From Fragum whitleyi (lineage: Eukaryota > Mollusca > Bivalvia > Cardiida > Cardiidae): 64,000 bases of DNA. A program made the translations under genes and the position numbers. Below are positions 45,531 to 58,489 of the stretch, piece after piece. Location: the NCBI GenBank assembly GCA_948146395.1, contig OX411547.1:30670614-30734613 (forward strand), read 5' to 3'. Numbering within the stretch: position 1 is the stretch's first letter; each line of letters starts with the position of its first letter. A model generated the notes under the pieces. It saw nothing but the letters and a program-made list of their open reading frames with translations, searched no databases and was not told where the DNA came from.

Positions 45531-48179
45531 AAGGGAGAACAAAGTTTATTGATTCACTAGTTCACGAGTTAAACCTGTTACAGTGAAAAGCATGGGCGAT
45601 AACGGGTAAACAGAGCAAGCATGTGTTCTCCTACTTAACGATAGTAAGTCGTGTTTTGCCGAATAGAAAAGACCGATATTTAATTTATTTAAATCACAAA
45701 GGCCAAGTTTATGTCAATATGCTTCCACTATACCAAATAACAAGGCAAAATGTTTGATTCTGTCAGGTGGTTGTGCTTCTTATTTTGAGTTCTATCCATA
45801 ATCCAGCCATAAAAATTTATGATGATATATTCAGTACTTTTTATGTTATGCTTTAAACAAAAATTTACCTGACATTTTTCAGAAATTTTCAAAATGTTTG
45901 ACCTTGAAAAATGACCTTGACTGTTGACTTTGAAAGTGGTTCCAACAGAAATGTCTTTTCACAAGCAATGCTCATGTGAAATATGAAGACTCTAATCCTT
46001 TAACAATCAAACCTTATTGCAAATATTTAGGTGGTGAGGGACAAACAGTCATGAACAAACAAACATTTCTGAAAACATAGTGTTAAATGAAGAAACTGCT
46101 TGTTACAATCATTTATTTATTTATCAACAAAATTGTTTTGCACAAACAACAAAAGATTTTCTAAATTTCAAATTGAACAAGACAGATTCTATATAAATTT
46201 GTGTTGTCTGGTAAAGGGTAAATGATAGCAAAGAAGAAGGTTAAAAGGATAGGCAGAGACAATTATTTATCACCTTTGATGGAATTGGGGGCATAATAGT
46301 AGTAATTCTTTTCCTGAAATAGATTTATGCAATTGTGCATTCAACCACTTTTGCTCTACCATGGTTTGATATCATTTAACACCAACTTGAATTTTAACAA
46401 GCAGATGCCACACTAAACTGCAGTTACTTGGTGATGAAGAAGTGTGTAATAAGGCAAAAAGAATGATATCCCTTGAAAGAAGGTTGCTCTTGTCATCATG
46501 AACACATCATGAACACATAAACCAAGTTTCATGATAATATCTTAAATAACACAAGGGCAAATTTTTTCTACATGGACAACAGGAAAAACAGGATTCAAAA
46601 TGACCAACAGAAGCTAGACGCTTATGAGCTCAAACATATGGTCTCTACAGACTAAAAACTATAAACAGGGTAAACACCTCAGCTGATACACAAGTTTGTT
46701 TAATAGAGATGCTCCATCAGTGTTCTGGCAAGGCAGTGATTCTGCAACAATCTCATATAAAAAGTGTACATGTCCCATAAAATCTTTGCAAGATGTGACT
46801 TTTATCCTATTTAAATAACATGCTCAAATTTCAAATGACAGGCCTAGGACCACTTTTATTGTACATAAAAGCAAAGGTAGAAACAACTTACAAGGATTTT
46901 CCAAACTAAAACCTGCGGCAAGGTTCAAGGTCAATTGTAAATTACTTACTTGCCCAGAATTCTAGACAACTTCAGGCCTCACATGCGTAAATAAAATTCC
47001 CAAGTTGTTTTGAGGTTGACTCTGATAAGTAGCTTTAGACCAGGATGGATGTGTTTTTAGTTACAATTTGCATTACTGGTATAATTTAAAGTTATCAAAA
47101 TTAATTTAAAAAGACAATTTGAATTTAAAACATTGTAATTTTTTGTAAACATTATTTGTTATTTCAAGTAATCAAAAATTAAGGAATACTCGAAGGAACA
47201 AATTACATTTTGATTTGGAATCGAACACACTATTGTTTTGTGTCGCATATTAAACTGCATAGAATCAGTTGTTATGATCCATGACTGTTTGGCTGACTAG
47301 TGAAATATTTAAACAATGTTCATCAATTTTCTCGGGTTTATTTTTCTACCCAATCATCCCATGGTTCTGAGTTCAAATTTCAAAAAAGGATGAACAGATT
47401 GGAGTAGACGAGTTCTTACACAAACTCAAAAACGGAAAAACATGGCGAAGAAAAAAATGTCTTTGTCTCTGTCTCACAAAGACCCATAAGGAAAGTCCAA
47501 ATCTTGTTGTTGAAGGTCTGAGACTTAAGTTCTTTGAGTGATGACCTGGAAGGTAGATCAAGGCCATAGTTCATTCAAGTTTGGTGTAATAATTGTAAAA
47601 TAGATTCATTAAAACTTCTGAAAAGAACTCTGGGAGCTGCTTTATATTTTTGAAAACTTTTAAATATCTTAATATATCATTTATAGCTAGTATTACAATC
47701 ATTTTGAACAAAAAGAAGTTAAATCAAATGTTAATTATGCTTTTTATATAGTGTTTGCAGTTTCTCACAAATGTCCCTAACTTTTGAGGTGACATGAGAC
47801 ATTTGTCCCCTTCATCTTTCTTCCTTCCCAAAACACTGATCCACGCATGAGCAAGTTATATCATTTAAAACAAGAGTAAAGTCAACTTTGATTCTGATTA
47901 CATTTATGAACACCTACTTTCCAAGAGACCTATATTGCGTTCTTATAGGCAACAGCAAAATTTGACTGGAGTGCCTCCTTCTTCGAGAGGGTTAGAATAT
48001 AGAAGATTCAAATTATGTCTATCTAGTAAAAATGGGTAAATAGAATGTCAGCTAGAAATTTAACTATAAAGAAGAAACAAAATACTTTTCTCGGAGTATA
48101 TTTTAAAATAATAAAGAGAACTTGAGAACCCGAGAAAAGCCATCATCATCAATAGCAGACGAAGAGAAATGATGCTTTA
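45531..48179. other. no gene or clear repeat seen
   Basis: AT-rich sequence. TGACCTTGAAAAATGACCTT near 45900-45930 suggests a decayed family C piece. Several short ORFs lack any recognisable feature. Confidence 0.4.
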
Positions 48180-48806
48180 GGTAAGAACGGGTTGGCCTAA
48201 AATACGAAATGGACTGCCTTGCACGAAATGGGGCGCAGTGGACCTTCTTATGGCGAAATGGACTTTTATATACGTCATTTCATGATTCAATTTCTACTTT
48301 TTATTAGACAATTGATTGCTTTTTAGATTATTTCACTTATAACAATAAGAAATTTAAAAAAAAAAGATGCATTAATTTTGTTATTGTTTTGCTCCGGATT
48401 AAACTACTCATCAACGAAACGGACTTCTCTATTAGCAATTGATTAAACTATCCAGATTTCTTCAAACAATCTAATCAACGACAACCTCATATATCTTGGT
48501 TTTATATAATCACAATATTTCAATACATTCATGAGATAATTTTCTGACGAAAATAGTAAACACATTTATGATAGGTTCCTTCATGATAATGGCCATAGAA
48601 TAGCACCGAGCGCGAAATGGACATTTCGGATGTCGAAATGGAGTTCAATTTGGACTAAAATGTTAGGTTAATAGCATGTAGCTTACTTTACCTTGAAGTA
48701 AAGTAGCCTCATCAAACAGCAATTGCATTTAAGAAATTATTCATAAAAAAGTTTAATTTTCTTTAATGCCAAAGTTTTTAGCCAAAGAATAACAGCGAAA
48801 TGGACA

Positions 48807-48935
48807 GGAAGCAGGTCAACTCGTACCCACGGCAACTCGTACCAAAGTCAACTCGTACCCAATTTGGTCAACTCGTACCCGAAATTTGGTCAACTCGTAC
48901 CCTTTCCAAAAATTATGGCGTCAACTCGTACCCAT
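48807..48935 (+). repeat. left subterminal array of GTCAACTCGTACC
   Basis: Six to seven copies of CAACTCGTACC(C/A), with spacers of 4-20 bp such as AATTTGGT and TTTCCAAAAATTATGGCG. The right array is its mirror image with the same spacers in the same order, so the arrays are an inner part of a long TIR. Confidence 0.92.
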
Positions 48936-51319
48936 TTTTTTGTGCTGTCAAAATAAGAAAACTTTATTACTTACGATATTATTTAATGTTGGATATCAAA
49001 GACAAAAACAGTTTTTAATCAAAAAAAGAATTTAACAAATGGTCATGACGTAAATATTCATAGATTGGTTTTTTTTGTTGTTGTTTTTTTTTCACAGCAT
49101 ATGTTTTCAAAGTCAATCCGAAATTTCACTTTCTGTATATGTTTTCATTTACAGAGAGTGAAATCTCATGCTTTGGGCTTTTAAAATGCTGAAGCTGATC
49201 AAGCAAGAATCATTGTCACCTTTAAATAACACTGAATCTGTCAGTCAATGTATATTTATCGTTCAGTGGTTATGGTTCACACCTAATCAATGCATAGAGA
49301 TATTCAGTGTCAATTTCCTTTTGTCGATTGCAACCCTTTTTCAGCAGACTGAGAAAAATGACAGTGGGACAAAATGTCCAAAGAAAGATGTAATAATTCT
49401 TTATTTGATAGTATTTATTCTTTGATGATAATGAATAATAATAAATAAAAATAACTTTAAACAGATAACTTTAGTTTGTCTTATTCATTTTTTTGCATTT
49501 TAAACACATTTATTAAAATATAACATTTCTTTTAAAAACATAATCATATAGTAAGGTAGTTCTTTTGGTTATTATAAAATACAAATTAAAGTTGCGTTGT
49601 TTTCTTCCAGTCTTGCTCAAGGATTTCCCACATCCTAATGTATAAAGCAGGCATCGTAGGCTAATATCAAACTGGAAATCTTACACAGGCTGATACTTAC
49701 ATATGGTGTATACTAAAGATTTAAAAAAAAAAAAAGCAGGAGAAGGATTTTAAAAAAATATCAAAATCTAAAGTATTTAAAAGAGTAATAATCGTCCAAA
49801 ATTCAATGAACATCGGTAATTCTTTTCTATTCATTTTTTTCTTAAGAGTTTTGTAATTTTGGATAAAAAGATAGTAACCACGTTTCGCACATAAAATACG
49901 GGTATTTAATTTTCTGTCAATGGTAGCTGAAAAATTCGTACCTACAACTGACCTAATATCATGCATGCGATCTCTCTTTGACATCCGATTTGAAAAATAT
50001 TTTTGATAATCAGTGTTTAATACAAAAACATAGAAGCAAAGTTATTAAAATCTGGGTAAATTACATGTATGCAGTCACGACCATTTCTAACATAAAAAGG
50101 ATAAAAAGCGGCTTTTCCCGATCTTCAGTAAATCTCGTAAATCAATCCCAGTTCGTCCACTGAAATCATGTATCATCAGGATTTTTGGTATTCGTTCAAG
50201 ATGTTGCAAGAATTTTATACTATTAAGTATTTGGTGAAAAAAAGGGAAGTTTACATCAAAATAGTCTGGACATTTTTTTCTCAAATCAGCGGATGGGCGA
50301 TTATTAGAATAGTCAACTTTTACCGACTAAGCTGTAGTTGCGATGTAATGATCAAATAGTTATACAAACATTATATTGTATAATAAAAAAAACTTTTGTA
50401 ATTTCAAAATATTGTAACCACCGTATCTTTCAACTGTCGTTACAACGTTATGAAAATACACCGATGATACGTGACTTGAATAATTAATTATACTCGCATG
50501 TGATATTTCCATGGGCACTCATAGGGAGATTTAGACCTTTTCGTAGGGAGATTGGGTCTCAAATAGGGAGATTTTGCGTAACGCGTGTTGTGGCTAAAAA
50601 AGGGGGTTTTCATAATGCATGTCCGGACCAAAAATTGATGGTAATAACCTCTTTTTTAGCTAAAAAAAGTTTTCATTTAAAGTAATTTGAAAGAGGAAAG
50701 TATTGCAATGCTACAGAATTTGGTATTATATTTTAAAAGAAATAGATGTTACAAATTTGTTTTTTATTTCTATGCAAAATTCAGGATCCCACAATATAGG
50801 ATTTTTTTTAAGTAGATAATCAGCAGAAAGTGATATCTTACCAATTTTTTAAGATGTAGGCCTTGCAATTAAGGAGGAGATTGATTAAGTTTTTCTTTAT
50901 TTCTTTGAGTTATCTAGAAACCACAAACACAAGGCCTTTTTTCATTGCAGTTTCTTTCAAGTGGTTAGGTAGTAAAGAAATAGCTAATACTGCATTTATG
51001 CAATAGATCTACTACTTTATGCAAAGTATGAAATTCTAGGCCTTGTAATTGGAGACGCCTTTTTTCAACTCTGTTGCCATGTCAACCAGAGTTCTTCATG
51101 ATATACACTTTTCTGTGAAATACTTTGAAAGGACTTGTCCTAATGATCATCTCTGTGTAGTTTGATTTCGTATGACTACATTATATGATTTTTAAAAGGC
51201 TGTTCATGGATGGATGCATGGATGGACGGACGAAGAGACAGACGAATAAATCGTAACTGGCATTAACTGCTACTGAACTACGCTAAAGATAAATGGTTTT
51301 CATAGCAAAATGGATATAA

Positions 51320-51970
51320 AAGATGAAATTACGGACAGCACATTCCGAGTTCGCGGACGTTAAAGACGAACACGGTAGAATTTAAAAAGTGAAAGAGCTA
51401 CCTCTCGGCAAATTAACCCATGTTGAATAGCTTTATGAGAAGCTCAGTAAAATCCAGTTCACAATTTTCTATTCTCAAATCTGTAACATTTTTGTTGATA
51501 AATAACTCGATTAGATTATTCGATTCCAATTTCGAGAAAAACGGTCGCAGATTTATGAATTTCGTGTAAACCCTCAAACAACCCCAGCGAGGATCCGGTG
51601 AAATCGCCGCGGCATTAAAAAGCGAATGTTGATCCGATGTTTCTTTAATTTCAATATTAAATTTGAATGACAATTTGAGAAAGCGTGAGACAGTCTTTAA
51701 TTTTTATTCATTCCGTATACAGTGTGAAGGGTGATAGGTACAGTAGCGCCCGTTTGTCGGCAATAGTTGATCTACCCGACGACGATAAACGATGACACTT
51801 CCAGACAGATAAACAACACTTTCCCCGATATTGGATTTCTCACTCGCCATTCGACCCTACAGACCGGCTGAATTTTTTTCAGACTCGAATTTCCCTAGGT
51901 CGGGAGAAATGGTCTCCCGATCGGGAGAGCGGGAGGAAGGTTAAAATATCGGGAGAATACGCCGAGATCG
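51320..51970 (-). other. CpG-rich segment with an 86-codon open stretch
   Basis: CpG is far denser here than in the rest of the AT-rich window (for example CGCCGCGGCATT, CCCGACGACGATAAACG). On the minus strand 51673-51413 is open and includes SPDPRWGCLRVYTKF and NKNVTDLRIENCELDF, which look protein-like, though no good ATG or splice signals frame it. It may be a gene fragment or promoter captured by the 4.7-kb element. No family recognised. Confidence 0.3.
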
Positions 51971-52540
51971 GGAGATATCACGTCTGGATTAGGAAATGGT
52001 TAATCTGATTTTATTTCAGTGGATAGAAAACTTGAGTTCCACTTTCTTAGACTTACTTTAATTATATAAAGATATTTTTGTCTTAATTGAAATATAACAT
52101 GTATTCAATGTCAAAGAACTTTTTGTGAAGAATATATAATTACGATAACAGAGAGTTTTAATCTAGATGAGCAATGACATACAACCCATTATTACTTACC
52201 TGCTTCTAACAAATAACTGTTTGTTCTTCTGAGGTGTTAACTATCAAAATTATCGGACACTTAAATTAAATTTGTTTTTCGAACTGATTAAGATAATATA
52301 TTCACAAAAAAAACTTAATTACACAAACAGTTTAAACATGATAACTGAATCATGCACATCAACAATTATAGCTAAATCGTCGTCCCTGTAACACTCTTTT
52401 ATCACCTTACAATTTATAACATTTTCTTCCCAACAAAAACTTATCCAAATATCTGAAAATATATTATAAATATATTTTAATTATAATATTTTTCTTTAAA
52501 GGAGTGGCTATTTATGACTTGTTTTTTTTTCAATAAAAAA

Positions 52541-52662
52541 TGGGTACGAGTTGACTCCATAATTTTTGGAAAGGGTACGAGTTGACCAAAATTTGGGTAC
52601 GACTTGACCAAAATGGGTACGAGTTGACTTTGGTACGAGTTGCCGTGGGTACGAGTTGACTG
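52541..52662 (-). repeat. right subterminal array of GGTACGAGTTGAC
   Basis: Mirror image of 48807-48935, including the spacer CCATAATTTTTGGAAAGG. One copy has GGTACGACTTGACC. Confidence 0.92.
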
Positions 52663-53258
52663 TAAGCCAATGGACATGAATACGACGAAATGGGCTACAA
52701 CATTTGACGGAATTTCTATAATCTGATTAATGATTAATAAATCAATCAATAAAATGATCAAATGAATAATTTTAGGAAAAAAATCAACCAATTATTGTCC
52801 ATATTTTGAGTTTATTTCATATATAAAAGTCCATTTCGCCGTGAGAATGTCCATTTCGTGGTGACGGGTCCATTTCGTATTTTAGGCCAACCGGGTAAGA
52901 ACAGGTAAAAACCTGAAAAGTTGTACATTATTTAAAACAATAGCTCTTAATTATTACACACAGTTGAATAAAGCACGTGTTTATTAGATTAAAATTTTGT
53001 TTTCACCTTTTAGTGACCTCACGGAATACATTTCTTGCGCAAATATTTGACAGAAACTTGCCTGTCAACATTTTTACTTCTTCATAGATTGAGTAGCCGA
53101 ATACTCGAATTTCGAAACGAATAATATTTCTTTTTTTTCTTCTTTTCCGACATTACTTTGTTGGGTTTTATATTTGATAAATATTTTCTAATTCTTTTGA
53201 ATGGGTTTCCGGTATTAATTCATTAGTCAATACTTTCTAAATTTTATGCGAAACTAAA

Positions 53259-53600
53259 CAAGAGGACGACGATACCGCTCACCTGAGCCAAAATCGCAAC
53301 ACCGCTCAGTCCTCTCCGCTAATCTGGTCAGCTCCGGTTTCGGGGATCATTTTGGGGCGAGATATTTTAAGGTTCTCTCATTTTTCTGCCACAAATCTCA
53401 TTGAAACTGGCTGAATGCGAGGAAAATATCAAAGCAAAATGCAATTTAGTCGGCATACGGAGAAATTCTGGAGAAAAAGTCCATTAGGGAATGGGGACAA
53501 AAAAGCCCTATCTCCCCATTTGTCTATCAATAAATCTCATTAGAATTGTCAGAGAACCGCTGCCTGCCTCGTCTGTTTGTCTAATTGGATTTTAATTGCA
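53259..53600 (+). mobile_element. family A 5' end, truncated
   Basis: ACAAGAGGACGACGATACCG then CTCACCTGAGCC is a family A start. Two units with ACAAATCTCATTGAAACTGG and ATAAATCTCATTAGAATTG follow. No 3' hairpin was found. Confidence 0.5.
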
Positions 53601-54114
53601 TGCACGGGTCATTCACACTAACTCAACAACCCTTGTGGTATATTCTTGGTCCAGAAGTTATTACAAAATTTCACATACCTAATGTATTCAAACTTTTCCT
53701 CTTTCCTAGATATTTTCCAAGTTTATTACTTGTATGATGCGAAGAATGCCAGATTACAAATTTTTGCATGCAAATTATACATTGCATAAAGATCAGTACA
53801 AAATTAGTTTGTATTAACCCTTTCCCATTTTGTAAAAGGTTAAGAATGCTCCATAATGATAGTAGTAGCAGACGACAAAGCTTATTTTGATGAAGTGAGA
53901 TATCATGTTCATAAATATTGTATTGCATATATATTCCTTTGAAGTAAATGTTTAGTGAAGTAACATTAGCACATTTTTTTTTTCATTCAGTTCTTTTAGT
54001 TTTCATGGAAAAACATTTAGTCAAAATACTCGGAAAATGAAGCCCATTTATTTGTTTATTAGATATTTGTGTATAACCCCGACCACAGATTAATTCTGGA
54101 TCCGAAGCAGATTC

Positions 54115-54172
54115 TTTATTATCATTAGATCCATTATTATTATTATTATTAATATTATTATTATCAATATGC
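54115..54172 (+). repeat. ATT microsatellite
   Basis: ATTATTATTATTATTATTAA and similar, with small interruptions. It creates an Asn-rich minus-strand ORF that is not a gene. Confidence 0.85.
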
Positions 54173-54294
54173 AAGAATCAAAATGCATATTAAACCTCTT
54201 TAACTAAAAATCTTGTTCTGCAAATGCAAACTAAAACAGTGGAGTAAATCCAAAGCGTTTTTTTAAAGCCGGTAAAAAGTTAAAATTTGTTTGT

Positions 54295-54440
54295 TTGGGA
54301 CTTGACGCCGCTTTCAATAGGTTTCAGTCATATCTCGACTACTGGTGCACCTGACAGTAAATTCTTGGTATTTCTCACACCAGTACTACAATTTCATCCT
54401 TTTCTAACCTCCAGTTGGGAGTCAAATGGCAGAGGGATTA
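54295..54440 (-). mobile_element. SINE fragment, minus strand
   Basis: GACTTGACGCCGCTTTCAAT, CTCACACCAGTACTAC and CATCCTTTTCTAACCTCCAG match the SINE bodies at 6220, 56466 and 61027. The tRNA head is absent. Confidence 0.6.
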
Positions 54441-54529
54441 TGTACATCCACCGGGGCAACATTTAGACAGTTGTTCCCATTTCAGCTTGTACTTACAATG
54501 ACACGTTACTCTTACAGAATGATAATTAA

Positions 54530-54678
54530 GGTAGTGGACCCGTGGTGGTTAATTCTCGCAACATTCCGGAACTCATGATCTTTCACAATATTAAAATGGA
54601 ATCATTAGGAAACCTCGGGTAACACTGTTAAAACTCGTGACATCCGAAACGTTGCGGAACTTTTACGGTTATATTACC
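54530..54678. mobile_element. palindromic MITE flanked by TTAA, second copy
   Basis: GGTAGTGGACCCGTGGTGG at the left, ATATTACC at the right, TTAA at 54526-54529 and 54679-54682. It shares ATCATTAGGAAACCTCGG with the copy at 4665-4821. Confidence 0.75.
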
Positions 54679-55029
54679 TTAAATCAAACCATTGACTGGA
54701 ACATTCAAAAGCTTTCATTACGCAAGTCTCAAAATAGAACAATTGGTATAACGTAAGCGAGAGGCCTAAATGTCGTAACTACAGCTTGAAATAATGTCAG
54801 AAACTATTTTTTTTTGCCGCTCATTGACAATACTGTCTTAAAGACTTTATAATACAGTATTAGATGATGAATTGTTCATTTTGGCAATTTCTATATGAAG
54901 GTACGGTAGGTTTTTGTTTTTTTTTTAAAGAATTATTTGAGAGTATTTCTACAAAAGAAATCCAGCTCTATCTGAGGGTTAAAAGGGTACCGGCTAATTT
55001 TTGTAAGTACAATGTACTTAGTTGTATCC

Positions 55030-55346
55030 AACTCTTTTGAAGTCCGTGGCTTAGTGATTTCGACGTAGGCTTTAGGATCGGACGGTCCCTGAATCGAATC
55101 CCTCCGAGACCACAGATTTTTTTTCTGAGCCAAGAAATTTACTTCACATTGCCTCTCTTCACCCACTCTCACCAATGGGACCTTTGTGTGATTCAGAGCT
55201 GGAGGATAGCAAAGGATGTTATGGTAGTACATGTACTAGTGAGAAAAATACCAGGAGACCATTGTTAGGTGATTCAGCGGCCACAATACCACTGAAAAAT
55301 AGTTGAAAGCGGCGTAAAACCCCATTCAAACAACTAATCCTCTCCA
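55030..55346 (+). mobile_element. full-length tRNA-derived SINE
   Basis: The head GTGGCTTAGTGATTTCGACG (A box) and CTGAATCGAATCCC (B box) is followed by a ~200-bp body (GAGAAAAATACCAGGAG) and the tail GTTGAAAGCGGCGTAAAACC, CCATTCAAACAA. This copy links the dispersed tails to a tRNA-derived head. Confidence 0.75.
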
Positions 55347-55980
55347 CCCAGGTATATAAATGGGTGCCTTTGAGTATGTAGATCGAAGTGCTATTTCAGC
55401 CGAAATATTTCTGGTATCCATTAAGAGAAGCAATGAAGACATAGTTATCTATGATATACTACAATATACTTAAATCCTAACCCTTAGGAAACATCACATG
55501 CGATTGTTTCATATTATCTAAAGGTATTGATAGTACATTTAACAACATTGAAGACAAAATATAATAAAACAAGTATCCTGCAATTGTATCATTTTGATTT
55601 TTTGAACATTTGATTTAAAGGTCAAGTTCTTGCTTTGTCAGACGGACAAAAAAGGGAAAGTTTAAGATATTGTGAAAAAAGAAAGACAAATGAAAAGTTT
55701 AGGATATTGTGAAAAAAAGAAAGACAATCTTCCAAGATGGAAAATTGTTACTATGGCGACCAAGTCATGGATGTCAAATTTTACTAAATTATGAACTCTT
55801 AATTACATGTAATGGTCATTATTTAGGGCAGCTGGTACTCAGCTCATCGTATTCAGATACATGTAATTCAAGAATCCATATTACTTGTAGAGGGATAAGC
55901 CGACAATTGAGAAAACTCAATTCGGTTTTACACTAAAACTTGTAAATTGTTCTTTAAAAAAGAGAAGCTATTAGCAAAAG

Positions 55981-56226
55981 TGACCCGTCGGGCAAAAAAG
56001 GACTTTCTTGGTAGTGGGTGAAGGTCTGACTCTGCGGACTGTGCAGACTGTTTATATACGAAACATTTCATACTTGACTGATTTTCTGAATCTATAATGA
56101 TTTTACCTTCCTGTATAAAGAAACACCCTTGAAATGCGAACTCCGGTTGACCTCTTCTTGAACCAATATCTTTCTAAAACATTTATTTACAGAGTCCCAT
56201 GAAGGTCCCTTTTGCTTAACATGTCA
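55981..56226. mobile_element. MITE of the GGGACC-TIR family
   Basis: Left TGACCCGTCGGGCAAAAAAG; right end (reverse complement) TGACATGTTAAGCAAAAGGG. The inner part GATTTTCTGAATCTA and AAATGCGA matches the MITE at 23214-23472. Confidence 0.65.
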
Positions 56227-56465
56227 CGTATATTACGTGTATCGTTTATTCCATCTAACCTCTTCATACAATAGTTCCGATTTTTTTTATAAAATCTTTT
56301 AATTGTAAAAATTTGCAAACAAAAATGTCAATGGGCGAGTAGGCTTGACAAGGAGGTGGCTGGAAAACGACGGGAAGTCTTGGGTAGGTGCACCAAATAC
56401 CGGCACCACCATGAGGAAGTGCACCCATATGAGAATTTATGACATCTGTTCGACTTAGAGATTTC

Positions 56466-56741
56466 TTTTTTGTTTGAAAGGGCTTTAACCCCGCTTTCAA
56501 CAATCTTTCAGTTATATTGCGGCAGCTGGAGCACCTAAAAATGGATTCCTGGTATTATCACACTTGTTGTACCATTAACTACCTTTCTAGCCTTAAGCTG
56601 CTATCCCATATAGGTCTACGATTATCAACCCATTGGTTGGAAACAAATTGTCGCAAAGGAAACGTGTCACCGTCGGGACCTAACCCAGGACCGTTAAAAT
56701 AACAGTTTGACGCGCTACTACTGCGCTATGACGTCGGCTGG
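56466..56741 (-). mobile_element. tRNA-derived SINE, minus strand
   Basis: On the minus strand the head at 56741 has an A box (TAGCGCAGTAGTAGCGCG) and a B box region (GGGTTAGGTCCCGAC), then the common body, and ends GTTGAAAGCGGGGTTAAAGC. GATTTC flanks both sides, a possible short TSD. Confidence 0.72.
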
Positions 56742-58370
56742 CGATTTCCTGAATGAAGCCCAAAACTATTGAGAGATTTTGCCATGAACGTTAACAAATA
56801 CAGAAAGTATAAGAAAGATGGAAATTCGGCAAAACTAGTACCACAAAGCAAAAAAACTCATTATTTTTCGTAAACTATCGTTAATACCCGCGAGGTTATT
56901 AAACGAATTTTATTTTAACACTTGTCTAATTCGTTCGCACAATAGAGTCTATGAACTAACAGACCCGTTTCGAATACGCACGCAGTCGGATACATTAAAC
57001 TTATTTTCCTACTTGTTATAATCTTAATTTTATCATAATTATTATATGGAAATTTTCATTGTCTCTTTAATTTCTTGTTTGTAATATTCGATATTCACAG
57101 TTTTTTCAGAATCAAATCTCTCGTTCCATTTATTTTCATGGTATTAATGAGCTGTTGTCAACTACTCAAGCTGAGGTTACGAGGCTTTTGATCGTCAACT
57201 GAGGCTTTTTTTGTTTCTCTAACGCAGCACCTAAGTGACTGAAATAAATTATCTTCTTTCGTTCATGAAAATTAATGCTAATAATATTACTATTATTATT
57301 ATTCTTATCGTACGGTACATTTCATTGATTGCTGTTACTTCTGTTAATTCTTTTTACGGGATACTTAATTATTTTTTTATTCTATATTTCTCAATTGACC
57401 ATCAGATTATGACAGAGATCGAGAAAACAACAGCATTTTTGTGTTGTGCATAGAATACTGAGCTTTAGGAAATCACTTGATGCAGAATATAAAATGGATC
57501 ACCCACGCAGAAAGAGGAGCAAAAGTAAGTAAACTCAGGCGTGCCTTTTATAAACAAAGGTTTAAAATAACGCCATAAAAAGTAAAACCTTAAAAAAAAT
57601 GACGAGACGGAGTTTCGATCTCTGGACCTCTGCATTGAAAGTGCCTGACCTAAAACCTATGTTCAAGCGTATATCATTGCTAGATATATTTTGTTATTTC
57701 AATGTAGTGTTCGTGAATTTTTAATCTTTAAAAGGAAATGGGTTTCGAATATCAATGAAGGTCATCAGGAATATTAAATGAGCGACAGGTCAACATTGTT
57801 TCACAATACAACGACAAGGGGCTGTCTTGCCGAATGTGAGGAGTAATAAAAGGAAAATTGAACCTGAGGCATGCTGGTAAAATGAACGTGCTCTCGTTCA
57901 TGATTACATGCATCAAGTTGCCAGTGAATGACTCGAACTTTTAATAAAGCATCCACTCTTTTCGGTATAACTTGTTCATTTCATTAAAGTGAACTTTGAA
58001 CATTGACATGTACAAAGCTGAATGATCAGAGAAACCTCTGCCAAAGCTTATATGAAATCCGAGAAAATAATAAGCTTTCAAAGTCAAAAGCGTAAAATAT
58101 ACGACTAGTCTATTTGTGTCTCAAAAACTCACGATGCGACATTTTTCTTGAGACACAAAAAGTTTCTTGAAAGCCAGTTTTTATTGTACGATTGCTATAC
58201 GATCAAATTTCGGACGTATGACCTTTCTTGAAAGAGGCCCATGGTCAGCTATCACATTTAAAAAAACAAACAACATAAGGTCGAATGACTAAAATTTGAA
58301 AATATTGAGAGAAAAGTTTTAACATGGTATATGACAATTTATATTATTTTTAAGATTCAATTATGCAGAC

Positions 58371-58371
<1 letters not shown>
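56742..58371. other. no gene or clear repeat seen
   Basis: AT-rich unique-looking sequence. A short ATG frame near 57494 runs into a GTAAGT motif but is too short to call. Confidence 0.4.

Positions 58372-58412
<41 letters not shown>
58372..58412 (+). repeat. poly-T tract, 41 bases
   Basis: Uninterrupted T run. It may be the poly-A tail of a minus-strand retroposed copy; no body is recognised next to it. Confidence 0.9.
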
Positions 58413-58413
<1 letters not shown>

Positions 58414-58489
58414 AAAATAAATAATAGCATCCAGCAATACATCAAGTTATAGTGATAGTACAAAGCCTTACTGCAAAAGCGATTCACCC

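Larger units (their letters stand above)
48180..52902. mobile_element. 4.7-kb TIR element with perfect 9-bp TSD (Mutator-like?)
   Basis: The element 48189-52893 lies between GGTAAGAAC at 48180-48188 and 52894-52902. Its ends are inverted: GGTTGGCCTAAAATACGA then AATGGAC. The ends carry repeated CGAAATGGAC motifs and, further in, mirror-image arrays of AACTCGTACC (48807-48935) and GGTACGAGTTGAC (52541-52662). A 9-bp TSD suits Mutator-like elements, but some other superfamilies also make 8-10 bp. No transposase is recognised inside. Confidence 0.88.

Noticed and set aside
47373..47567. Arg-rich minus-strand ORF as a mitochondrial leader
   Set aside because: Composition is suggestive, but there is no donor site in the right phase and nothing else supports it.
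53271..53430. Candidate ACADL leader exon on the minus strand ending CAG|GTGAGC
   Set aside because: The donor-like GTGAGC is part of the family A 5' end, and no open frame with a start and phase 2 end precedes it.
57494..57524. Short plus-strand frame MDHPRRKRSK followed by GTAAGT
   Set aside because: Only ten codons with a good donor; no downstream exon recognised, so chance is likely.
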